Below are positions 11,503-21,939 of a stretch of DNA of 64,000 bases, piece after piece. Numbering within the stretch: the stretch's first letter is position 1; each line of letters starts with the position of its first letter. Below the pieces are notes generated by a model. It did no database searches and had not been told where the DNA came from. It saw only the letters and a program-made list of their open reading frames with translations. The translations under genes and the position numbers were made by a program. The DNA comes from Stomorhina lunata (Eukaryota; Arthropoda; Insecta; Diptera; Rhiniidae): NCBI GenBank assembly GCA_933228675.1, contig OW121741.1, positions 35,779,952 to 35,843,951 of the forward strand. The letters run 5' to 3'.

Positions 11503-13305
11503 TTGCATTAAGCACATAGACAACAGCAGGCTACACGAACACCGACTACAAAAGTCGTTGGCTGCAATCGTCGCCTCGTAGTCAGCTACTTAATTATTTT
11601 GGGGACGGCAGCTACATTTAAGTTGGCAGCTACATTTCGAAACACCTGTTTATGAGTGGTGCCAATATCGCGTTTATAAGATGCATAAAATAATAATTTA
11701 AATTTTGATAAAAACGACATAAATTCATTTTATTAATTAACCTCCGAAATCAACGGTTTTCCTATACCTGATGGTATGTCTATATCAAAAAAAAAAAATT
11801 AAAGAAAGATTTTGGTGTGATCTCTAATAGTTTAAGAGTTATGGGCTTTTTAAATTTCAAGAATAATACGGTATAACTTTAGAAGTTTATATCCGATATT
11901 AACTTTTTTGGTATCAAACAAAAGCTATCTTTTATATTCTTATATATTCTATATAATATTCTTTATAATGGATAAGGAGCTAATATACTATAATCTTATT
12001 TCTGCAACCGACTTTTTTTTATAAAAATTCGTATATCTTAAAACAATATTGATATAAGTATGCTCTTTTATATAATGAATTTTATAAAGGACATACTGGG
12101 CTTTTATATAATATGAACTACGTAGCTCTAGCACACGTAGCGTGTGAGTTAGACAGTTTAAAAAATAACTTTTTAAAATTTTACTTCTATTGAGTTAGAG
12201 TTATACACTCAGAATATTATGTAAGTAAAATTAACTTAAAATGTAATTTGAAATGAATGAATATTCATTTAAAAACCGGTCAACTGATTTTTCATTCAAA
12301 TTCAATAAATATGTCATTTAAATTTAAATATGTCATTAAAATTTAAACTACATTTTCAGTTTTAAAAACGGAATATTCAGTTGTTTTCAAAAAAATTACT
12401 GACAAAAACTTAAACTACATATTGAGTATAAAAAACGGAAATTTTCATTTATTTTTAAAAAATTGAATGGTAAAAAACTACGTAAAATTTCCATAAAACG
12501 GACAATTTTCATTTCTTTTTGTAATTAACGTAATATAAAAGACGAAACCATAAAATGGTTATATCCTTTAAGGCATCAAAAAACCAAGCAGACAAAACAA
12601 AGTTTGCTGTTTGCTTAGGCCATACCCCGTGATAGGCGGCCAGTATTATAAAAAGTTTCTTCAGTAAGCAAACCTAAGATACTTAAGGAAAACCAATAAT
12701 TAAACAAATACGAATTATATTTGATACAATAATTGAAAAAAAATATATAAAAACTAAACAACTGATATTTTTAAATGTTACGGATTTTCAGTATTTTTTT
12801 GTAGGTTGTTTTTTAAACAAATGTATAAATATATTAAAAATCAATCTTCATGTAAATTTAAATGAATATTCATTTGAAAACAACATAACCGAAAATTTCC
12901 TAAACAACATACAATCAGTTACTGTAAATAATAATTTCCTGAGTGTATAAATATAAATTTTTACATAATATTTTATTAGATATTATTATATACATTAAAT
13001 ATATAAATATTTTATAAGTATGTAAATTGTTTACATAAATTCTCCCCATTGTATTTGTGGTCAATAAATTCAAGTGGTTTAAGTCGCTCATTTATTTCAA
13101 TATTATATGGTGTTGACAGCACTAAATCTTTTATTGTCGCCAACAAAAATAGAAAATAGTTTAATTTTGGCTACAGCTACAACGGTGGTCGGTAGTCGTG
13201 TAGCCGTGTCGACTCTAAAAAATTTTTTTCTATATTTGAATGCATGTATTCTAATTTTGACAGGTTGTAGCCCGTAGCCTGCTGTTGCCTATGTGTTTAA
13301 TGCAA
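11503..13305. mobile_element. 1.8-kb terminal-inverted-repeat element, non-coding
   Basis: The left end TTGCATTAAGCACATAG, followed by ACAACAGCAGGCTAC, is mirrored at the right end (CTGTTGCCTATGTG then TTTAATGCAA), about 32 bp with a few mismatches. The inside is AT-rich with repeated ATTCATTTAAA-like blocks and has no transposase frame. A non-autonomous DNA transposon is the likely explanation; the superfamily is unknown because no clear target duplication was found. Confidence 0.6.
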
Positions 13306-13747
13306 TGATTGGCATATTAGCCCCTAGGGGCCGAGTACCATTCGTCATTTTCACATACACAACACGAACGAAAAGAAAAAAACAAGCTAAAATACGAAAA
13401 ATACTCATTTGTATTATATTTTAGAATTTGCAACAACAAAACACATGCAGAAGAGAACGAGATATTTCCTGTGTTCTCTTTGTGCCTACCACGGGTTTAA
13501 TGCATATTTCTTTGTTCTTTCGAACCATGTATTTTGTTGCTATAAATTGGATTTTGATTTGTTTCTTGCCTACTTTGTATTTGACTTTTCTTTAAGAAAG
13601 CGGCACCAACCAACTCTGTTAACATCCAAATTCCAATTGAATGATTTTAATACTCATTTTCACGAGTTTTATCAATGATCGTGGTATTTACGAAAATTAA
13701 TCAAATTCATCGGCTGCTGGTGGTATAGGCTTGGTACTCCTACTCCT
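13306..13747. other. no gene recognised
   Basis: An 89-codon frame at 13409-13678 is rich in Phe, Tyr and Cys and resembles no known protein; it is probably chance. Confidence 0.4.
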
Positions 13748-13858
13748 GGGGGGTTACCGTGTAACTCGATTCGAAAGAAATTATTTTCGAAACGCAATGC
13801 TTTAAGCATACAAATTCGAACAGTTTTATTTTCGAATCGAGATACGTAGTAACCCCCC
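13748..13858. mobile_element. short foldback MITE
   Basis: About 30 bp at the left (GGGGGGTTACCGTGTAACTC, then GATTCGAAA) is mirrored at the right (TTTTCGAATCGAGATACG, then TAGTAACCCCCC). Only some 50 bp separate the arms. This is a hairpin-type miniature element of 111 bp; no target duplication was obvious. Confidence 0.6.
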
Positions 13859-14079
13859 TGCATATAAGTGTTGAGCCCTACACAAGTGCAAGTTGTCAAT
13901 TTTGTTCGAGGTTATTATTAGTGTAAGACATTTATGTATCTTGTAACATATTCTCGTCATCGATATTCGATATTCAATGAACACCATTTAAACAACTATA
14001 ATTCTGAACGTCTTCTAACCAAGGTTCAGGTCAATAATTTCACCAAGAAGCTATGGCGCAAACTCTTACCCATACAACA

Positions 14080-14240
14080 AAGTGGATAACGAGGAAATTG
14101 AATCTGCCAGAACGTGGGGAAGGTCAATTGATGCGAAGTTCCAAACAGCAAACTATTCTTATAATGACGCTGGTCTAGCATCTCGCAATAGGCTCCGATA
14201 TAAAATAATGGTTGCGTCTATGCTTTGAGTATAAGAGAAG
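14080..14240 (+). pseudogene. LINE 3-prime end fragment
   Basis: Readable pieces include ESARTWGRSIDAKF, ANYSYNDAGLASRNRLRYK and a V-ASML-like end, followed by GAGAAGAAGAC. They correspond to the [10 protein letters not shown] and [18 protein letters not shown] blocks seen in the copies at 26735-26926 and 63148-63964. It is the C-terminus of an RTE/CR1-like LINE, 5-prime truncated. Confidence 0.6.
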
Positions 14241-14501
14241 AAGACAACATTTTTGATTCAGTTTATCTGTATTTCAGACATCACAAAGCATTAGACAAGT
14301 GCAAATTGTTCACAATCTTTTAAGAAGCGACTTCAATATTTTCGTTTTAAAACATAGAAATTTATTTCGTTTCTAAGCTTTTTATTGAACTATTCAAATA
14401 AATATGCAAAATTATTTATTTGTTTGTTGATTTAATGGATAAAGCGCACAAAACAAAAGTAATTAGAAAATAATTCTGCAATTCATTAAAAGAATTATAT
14501 A

Positions 14502-15727
14502 TCGGGTGTTTTTTATTGAGGTATAGAACTTTAAGTTGGCATCACTTTTTTAACTGGCGGCCATTTTGTCAGCTGTCAAGTGTTTAATATTTAGTTTGGT
14601 TTGCCATTTCATCATGAACAGATTGACAAAAGAACAACGCTTGCAAATCGTCCAAATTTATTTCGAAAATAATGGTTCAGTTCGCGAAGTTTACCGCAAG
14701 CTCCGTCCATTTTATGGTCGACATAATCGTCCATCAGAGCAATTAATTCGGTTAACCATGGATCGTTTTCGCACTACGTTTACTCTATGTGATAATACGC
14801 ATCCGCAGCGACGTCGAACAGTGCGCACCGAAGAAACAATTGCCGCTGTAGAGCAAAGTGTTGAAGAGGACCCGAATGAATCGATTCGCCACCGTGCACA
14901 GCAATTGGAGCTTTGTCCATCAACTTTATGGAAGATTTTGCGCAAAGATCTTGGCTTGCGACCTTACAAGATCCAGCTTGTGCAAGAATTAAAGCCGCGA
15001 GACCATGCAATGCGTCGTGATTTTGGTGTATGGGCCGAAAATGAGATTGATCTCGATGCTGATTTTCATCGCAAAATTTTGTTCAGTGATGAGGCTCATT
15101 TTTGGTTGAATAGCTACGTCAACAAGCAAAATTGTCGCATTTGGAGTGAAGAGAATCCACATGAGACCCTTGAGACGCCATTACATCCACAAAAACTGAC
15201 TGTTTGGTGTGCTCTATGGGCTGGTGGAGTCATTGGGCCATACTTCTTCCGAAATAATGCTGGAGAGTCAGTTACCATTAATGGAGACCGGTATAGAGCC
15301 ATGATAACCGACTATTATGTTCCCCAATTGGATGGCATGAATGTGGATGAGTTGTGGTTCCAACAAGACGGCGCTACATGCTACACAGCGCACGTCACAA
15401 TTGATTTATTGAAGGAAACATTCGATGAGCGCATAATTTCGCGGAATGGACCTGTCAACAAACCAGAAGCGTTAGGGGACTTGGAAGCCAACATTCGTGG
15501 CGTTATTGCCAACATACGGCCCCATATGCTCGAAAAAGTAGTTGAAAATTGGACCTGTAGAATTGGCTTTATTCGAGCCAGCCGCGGCGGCCACATGCCC
15601 GAAATCATATTTAAACATTAATGGCATAAAATTATCCTTCCAATAAAGCCAAATTGATGGACATTAAAACGATTTTCTTGTGTTTTATTTCAATTCGAAG
15701 TTCTATACCTCTAAAAAAAACACCCAA
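14502..15727 (+). mobile_element. mariner-like (DUF4817-type) transposon with near-complete transposase
   Basis: Inverted ends run TCGGGTGTTTTTTATTGAGG then TATAGAACTT at the left and the complement ending CACCCAA at 15727. TA precedes the left end; CA follows the right end, probably a mutated TA. The element is about 1.23 kb and carries one long plus-strand frame. It differs in sequence and ends from the mariner-like element at 3246-4517, so two families of the same superfamily are present. Confidence 0.85.
14614..15621 (+). CDS. mariner-like transposase with internal deletion of the third catalytic residue
   Basis: A 335-codon open frame starts at MNRLTKEQRLQIVQ (an upstream in-frame ATG at 14566 would add 16 residues unlike the family). 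Order: HTH region (residues 1-70), SIRHRAQQLELCPSTLW, a linker RPYKIQLVQELKPRD, FSDEAHF with the first Asp near residue 159, and WFQQDGATCYTA with the second Asp near residue 252. Homologues then carry roughly 30 residues ending in a DLTPLDYFLWG-type block that holds the third catalytic acid. Here RIISRNGPVN runs directly into KPEALGDLEANIRG, so that block is missing although the reading frame is kept. The C-terminus RASRGGHMPEIIF is intact. DNA binding could survive but strand transfer should not. Confidence 0.75.
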   Translation: MNRLTKEQRLQIVQIYFENNGSVREVYRKLRPFYGRHNRPSEQLIRLTMDRFRTTFTLCDNTHPQRRRTVRTEETIAAVEQSVEEDPNESIRHRAQQLELCPSTLWKILRKDLGLRPYKIQLVQELKPRDHAMRRDFGVWAENEIDLDADFHRKILFSDEAHFWLNSYVNKQNCRIWSEENPHETLETPLHPQKLTVWCALWAGGVIGPYFFRNNAGESVTINGDRYRAMITDYYVPQLDGMNVDELWFQQDGATCYTAHVTIDLLKETFDERIISRNGPVNKPEALGDLEANIRGVIANIRPHMLEKVVENWTCRIGFIRASRGGHMPEIIFKH

Positions 15728-16369
15728 CATACATATTTTAGTATTAACTATTAAAATTAAATAAACAATATCACACATTATCAAATTTGCATTTATTTGG
15801 GAATTACAGAATAAACTCAACAAGATAAATTATATGGAAGATATAAAACAGTATAACCTATTTAAATGCCTCGGCTTTATAAACTACTTAACTATTTAGC
15901 CCGAAAATATTACAATATAATCCCCATAGTTACTCCGAATTATAGAAAACCCTTTTAAATTTCACAAAAATAAAATTACGAGAGTTTAAATATTCGTTAT
16001 TAAATTTGATAACCAAAAACTATCCAAAACTTTATCAAAACGCCTTTATACAGAGTTTACTGTATTCTCTGTTAACTAAACTACAAATGTTCTAATTATT
16101 TTTCTGCTAACCCAAACACTCGAAACTTGTGTCATCCACTTCAATTCTAGTGATAAATAATTCCTACATTTACAAGTAATTCTGCAAAGGCAAAGCCAAA
16201 GGGTTTATATTGTAATTTATAAATATTTGCATTTTACCAAAGAACTTCTATAAAATTGATAAGATAATAATTAAATAGCAATAAATTGTTATTAACTTTC
16301 AAATTACCACTATTTATAATATTTGCTTAAATTTATTAGTTATATATTAGCTAATTTTACTATGTAAAT
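15728..16369. other. no gene recognised
   Basis: AT-rich DNA between the mariner-like element and the satellite block. No coding or repeat structure was seen. Confidence 0.5.
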
Positions 16370-16559
16370 GTTTTTTGAAAATAAAATAATATTGCTTTGT
16401 TCTGACGGAAATAAACTTTTTCTTGGTGAAATGCAATTAATTTCTTCATTAAATCAACTCAATATTGGTATAATATTCAAAGTTAATTGTTTTACCTTTT
16501 CATGGCAGCTAAAATGGTACTTTTTTTAATTTTTCCTATTAAAATGGGAAATTTTTGAT

Positions 16560-18509
16560 AATCTCAGAAAAATGGAAAATTTTCTATAAAAATATTCTAT
16601 TTTCAAAATTTCATTAAAAAAGAGAAATTTTCAAAATTTCCTATAAAAACTGGAAATTTTGAAAATTTTGCTATAAAAACTGGAAATTTTGAAAATTTGC
16701 TATAAAAATAGGAAATTTTGAAAACTTCCTATAAAAATAGTAAATTTTGAAAACTTCCTATAAAAATAGGAAATTTTGAAAACTTCCTATAAAAATAGGA
16801 AGTTTTGAAAACTTCCTATAAAAATAGGAAATTTTAAAAATTTCCTATAAAAATAGGAAATTTTGAAAATTTCCTATAAAAATAGGAAAATTTGAAAACT
16901 TCCTATAAAAATAGGAAGTTTTGAAAACTTCTTATAAAAAAAGGAAATTTTAAAAATTTCCTATAAAAATAGGAAATTTTAAAAATTTCCTATAAAAATA
17001 GGAAATTTTGAAAATTTCATATAAAAATAGGAAATTTTGAAAATTTCCTATAAAAATAGGAAATTTTGAAAATTTCCTATAAAAATAGGAAATTTTGAAA
17101 ATTTCCTATAAAAATAGGAAATTTTGAAAATTTCCTATAAAAATAGGAAATTTTGAAAATTTCCTATAAAAATAGGAAATTTTGAAAATTTCCTATAAAA
17201 ATAGGAAATTTTGAAAATTTCCTATAAAAATAGGAAATTTTGAAAATTTCCTATAAAAATAGGAAATTTTGAAAATTTCCTATAAAAATAGGAAATTTTG
17301 AAAATTTCCTATAAAAATAGGAAATTTTGAAAATTTCCTATAAAAATAGGAAATTTTGAAAATTTCCTATAAAAATAGGAAATTTTGAAAATTTCCTATA
17401 AAAATAGGAAATTTTGAAAATTTCCTATAAAAACAGGAAATTTTGAAAATTTCCTATAAAAATAGGAAATTTTGAAAATTTCCTATAAAAATAGGAAATT
17501 TTGAAAATTTCCTATAACAATAGGAAATTTTGAAAATTTCCTATAAAAATAGGAAATTTTGAAAATTTCCGATAACAATAGGAAATTTTGAAAATTTCCT
17601 ATAAAAATAGGAAATTTTGAAAATTTCCTATAAAAATAGGAAATTTTGAAAATTTCCTATAACAATAGGAAATTTTGAAAATTTCCTATAACAATTTTCC
17701 TATAACAATTTGAAAATTTCCTATAAAAATAGGAAATTTTGAAAATTTCCTATAACAATAGGAAATTTTGAAAATTTCCTATAAAAATAGGAAATTTTGA
17801 AAATTTCCGATAACAATAGGAAATTTTGAAAATTTCCTATAAAAATAGGAAATTTTGAAAATTTCCTATAAAAATAGGAAATTTTGAAAATTTCCTATAA
17901 CAATAGGAAATTTTGAAAATTTCCTATAACAATTTTCCTATAACAATTTGAAAATTTCCTATAAAAATAGGAAATTTTGAAAATTTCCTATAAAAATAGG
18001 AAATTTTGAAAATTTCCTATAAAAATAGGAAATTTTGAAAATTTCCTATAAAAATAGGAAATTTTGAAAATTTCCTATAAAAATAGGAAATTTTGAAAAT
18101 TTCCTATAAAAATAGGAAATTTTGAAAATTTCCTATAAAAATAGGAAATTTTGAAAATTTCCTATAAAAATAGGAAATTTTGAAAATTTCCTATAAAAAT
18201 AGGAAATTTTGAAAATTTCCTATAAAAATAGGAAATTTTGAAAATTTCCTATAAAAATAGGAAATTTTGAAAATTTCCTATAAAAATAGGAAATTTTGAA
18301 AATTTCCTATAAAAATAGGAAATTTTGAAAATTTCCTATAAAAATAGGAAATTTTGAAAATTTCCTATAAAAATAGGAAATTTTGAAAATTTCCTATAAA
18401 AATAGGAAATTTTGAAAATTTCCTATAAAAATAGGAAATTTTGAAAATTTCCTATAAAAATAGGAAATTTTGAAAATTTCCTATAAAAATAGGAAATTTT
18501 GAAAATTTC
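16560..18509 (+). repeat. 29-bp palindromic satellite, forward block 1
   Basis: The unit is ATAGGAAATTTT, a central G, its mirror complement AAAATTTCCTAT, then AAAA: a 25-bp odd palindrome plus a 4-bp spacer. Some 65 copies occur. The left margin (16560-17000) is irregular and the interior is homogeneous, as expected for unequal exchange. A variant block with ATAACAATTTTCC occurs at 17691 and again at 17929, showing a 238-bp higher-order duplication. Confidence 0.95.
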
Positions 18510-19303
18510 CTATTTTTATAGGAAATTTTCAAAATTTCCTATTTTTATAGGAAATTTTCAAAATTTCCTATTTTTATAGGAAATTTTCAAAATTTCCTAT
18601 TTTTATAGGAAATTTTCAAAATTTCCTATTTTTATAGGAAATTTTCAAAATTTCCTATTTTTATAGGAAATTTTCAAAATTTCCTATTTTTATAGGAAAT
18701 TTTCAAAATTTCCTATTTTTATAGGAAATTTTCAAAATTTCCTATTTTTATAGGAAATTTTCAAAATTTCCTATTTTTATAGGAAATTTTCAAAATTTCC
18801 TATTTTTATAGGAAATTTTCAAAATTTCCTATTTTTATAGGAAATTTTCAAAATTTCCTATTTTTATATGAAATTTTCAAAATTTCCTATTTTTATAGGA
18901 AATTTTTAAAATTTCCTATTTTTATAGGAAATTTTTAAAATTTCCTTTTTTTATAAGAAGTTTTCAAAACTTCCTATTTTTATAGGAAGTTTTCAAATTT
19001 TCCTATTTTTATAGGAAATTTTCAAAATTTCCTATTTTTATAGGAAATTTTTAAAATTTCCTATTTTTATAGGAAGTTTTCAAAACTTCCTATTTTTATA
19101 GGAAGTTTTCAAAATTTCCTATTTTTATAGGAAGTTTTCAAAATTTACTATTTTTATAGGAAATTTTCAAAATTTCCTATTTTTTATAGCAAATTTTCAA
19201 AATTTCCAGTTTTTATAGCAAAATTTTCAAAATTTCCAGTTTTTATAGGAAATTTTGAAAATTTCTCTTTTTTAATGAAATTTTGAAAATAGAATATTTT
19301 TAT
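18510..19303 (-). repeat. 29-bp palindromic satellite, inverted block
   Basis: The polarity flips at about 18505-18513: the spacer becomes TTTT and the central base becomes C. About 27 units run in this orientation before the mirrored unique flank. The right margin carries the same irregular variants as the left margin of block 1, in reverse order. Confidence 0.95.
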
Positions 19304-19529
19304 AGAAAATTTTCCATTTTTCTGAGATTATCAAAAATTTCCCATTTTAATAGGAAAAATTAAAAAAAGTACCATTTTAGCTGCCATGAAAAGGTAAAAC
19401 AATTAACTTTGAATATTATACCAATATTGAGTTGATTTAATGAAGAAATTAATTGCATTTCACCAAGAAAAAGTTTATTTCCGTCAGAACAAAGCAATAT
19501 TATTTTATTTTCAAAAAACAAAAAAAAAA

Positions 19530-21205
19530 TTTTGAAAATTTCCTATAAAAATAGGAAATTTTGAAAATTTCCTATAACAATAGGAAATTTTGAAAATTTC
19601 CTATAACAATTTTCCTATAACAATTTGAAAATTTCCTATAAAAATAGGAAATTTTGAAAATTTCCTATAAAAATAGGAAATTTTGAAAATTTCCTATAAA
19701 AATAGGAAATTTTGAAAATTTCCTATAAAAATAGGAAATTTTGAAAATTTCCTATAAAAATAGGAAATTTTGAAAATTTCCTATAAAAATAGGAAATTTT
19801 GAAAATTTCCTATAAAAATAGGAAATTTTGAAAATTTCCTATAAAAATAGGAAATTTTGAAAATTTCCTATAAAAATAGGAAATTTTGAAAATTTCCTAT
19901 AAAAATAGGAAATTTTGAAAATTTCCTATAAAAATAGGAAATTTTGAAAATTTCCTATAAAAATAGGAAATTTTGAAAATTTCCTATAAAAATAGGAAAT
20001 TTTGAAAATTTCCTATAAAAATAGGAAATTTTGAAAATTTCCTATAAAAATAGGAAATTTTGAAAATTTCCTATAAAAATAGGAAATTTTGAAAATTTCC
20101 TATAAAAATAGGAAATTTTGAAAATTTCCTATAAAAATAGGAAATTTTGAAAATTTCCTATAAAAATAGGAAATTTTGAAAATTTCCTATAAAAATAGGA
20201 AATTTTGAAAATTTCCTATAAAAATAGGAAATTTTGAAAATTTCCTATAAAAATAGGAAATTTTGAAAATTTCCTATAAAAATAGGAAATTTTGAAAATT
20301 TCCTATAAAAATAGGAAATTTTGAAAATTTCCTATAAAAATAGGAAATTTTGAAAATTTCCTATAAAAATAGGAAATTTTGAAAATTTCCTATAAAAATA
20401 GGAAATTTTGAAAATTTCCTATAAAAATAGGAAATTTTGAAAATTTCCTATAAAAATAGGAAATTTTGAAAATTTCCTATAAAAATAGGAAATTTTGAAA
20501 ATTTCCTATAAAAATAGGAAATTTTGAAAATTTCCTATAAAAATAGGAAATTTTGAAAATTTCCTATAAAAATAGGAAATTTTGAAAATTTCCTATAAAA
20601 ATAGGAAATTTTGAAAATTTCCTATAAAAATAGGAAATTTTGAAAATTTCCTATAAAAATAGGAAATTTTGAAAATTTCCTATAAAAATAGGAAATTTTG
20701 AAAATTTCCTATAAAAATAGGAAATTTTGAAAATTTCCTATAAAAATAGGAAATTTTGAAAATTTCCTATAAAAATAGGAAATTTTGAAAATTTCCTATA
20801 AAAATAGGAAATTTCGAAAATTTCCTATAAAAATAGGAAATTTTGAAAATTTCCTATAAAAATAGGAAATTTTGAAAATTTCCTATAAAAATAGGAAATT
20901 TTGAAAATTTCCTATAAAAATAGGAAATTTTGAAAATTTCCTATAAAAATAGGAAATTTTGAAAATTTCCTATAAAAATAGGAAATTTTGAAAATTTCCT
21001 ATAAAAATAGGAAATTTTGAAAATTTCCTATAAAAATAGGAAATTTTGAAAATTTCCTATTAAAATAGGAAATTTTGAAAATTTCCTATAAAAATAGGAA
21101 ATTTTAAAAATTTCCTATAAAAATAGGAAATTTTGAAAATTTCCTATAAAAATAGGAAATTTTGAAAATTTCCTATAAAAATAGGAAATTTTGAAAATTT
21201 CCTAT
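19530..21205 (+). repeat. 29-bp palindromic satellite, forward block 2
   Basis: The array restarts abruptly after an A-run at 19520 in the original orientation with about 58 units. Near its start it carries the same ATAACAATTTTCC variant (19606) as 17929, followed by regular units, so it looks like a second copy of block 1 from about 17870 onward. Confidence 0.95.
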
Positions 21206-21720
21206 AAAATTGAAAAATTTTGATAATATCCTTAAAAATGAGAAATTTTCGAAATTTCCTATAAAAAAAGGGAAAATGTTCGAAATTTATAAAATAGAAA
21301 ATATAAGTAAGAAATTTCCTGTAAAATAATTTTTTTATAAAAAAGGTAAATTTTTCTATAAAAAAGGTAAATTTTTTAAATTTTCTTTAAAAATGAAAAT
21401 TTTGAATAAAGGAAATTTTTACAAATTTCCTATAAAAACGAGAAATTTTGAAAATTAAAATGGAAAATTTCGTATAAAAAAAGGTTATTTTCCAAAATTT
21501 CCTGTAAAAATGGGAAATTAAAATAAAAATGTGATTTTTAAAAATTTCATATAAAAAAGGGAAAGTTTGAAAATTTCCTCAAAAAAATGGAAAATTTTGA
21601 AAATTTCCTATAAAAATTGAAAATGTTTCTTTATTAAAGGAAAATTTTCGAAATTTCTTATAAAAATGGAATATTTTCTATAAATAAAGAAAATTTCAAA
21701 CAACAACAAAATTGTCGGAA
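21206..21720 (+). repeat. degenerate right margin of the 29-bp satellite
   Basis: Units such as GAAATTTCCTATAAAAA and variants continue with mutations and irregular spacing, then fade into AT-rich sequence near 21710. Confidence 0.8.
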
Positions 21721-21789
21721 TAGCAAATATTATTAAAAAAAAATTATTCGCACTTAATCCGTGTGCATTACATTAACTTATTATTATAA

Positions 21790-21925
21790 TAGACAATTTA
21801 TTGAAAAAAAAAATAAAAAATGTTTGTGGGAACAACCAATTCCTCGACACATTTCGATGGTTGGTTAGGCCATAAGCATCAGGTGGAGTATGTCTACTTT
21901 TAGACAGATCGAAAACCTCGCATTA
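21790..21925 (-). repeat. dispersed repeat, copy 1 (shared with 45150-45290)
   Basis: Read in reverse complement, this matches 45150-45290: AATAATGCGAGGTTTTCGAT, then AACCAACCATCGAAA, GTCGAGGAATT and CAATAAATTG. The two copies differ by scattered changes. It lies immediately beside the start of the 31-bp array. Its origin is unknown; a retroelement 3-prime end is possible. Confidence 0.6.
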
Positions 21926-21939
21926 TTACCTATTTTATA

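Larger units (their letters stand above)
16370..19519. other. large inverted duplication spanning the satellite and its unique left flank
   Basis: The unique sequence 16370-16559 (with GCTTTGTTCTGACGGAAA and CATGGCAGCTAAAATGG) reappears as its reverse complement at about 19304-19519. The irregular outer satellite units, with the same GGAAGTTTT and GCTATAAAA variants in mirrored order, also reappear. The arms are roughly 16370-17380 and 18510-19519, separated by about 1.1 kb of forward satellite. They are nearly but not perfectly identical. It is either a real inverted duplication or an assembly or read fold-back. Confidence 0.75.

Noticed and set aside
13409..13678. 89-codon frame rich in Cys, Phe and Tyr
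   Set aside because: No signal peptide pattern, domain or conserved context; likely chance.
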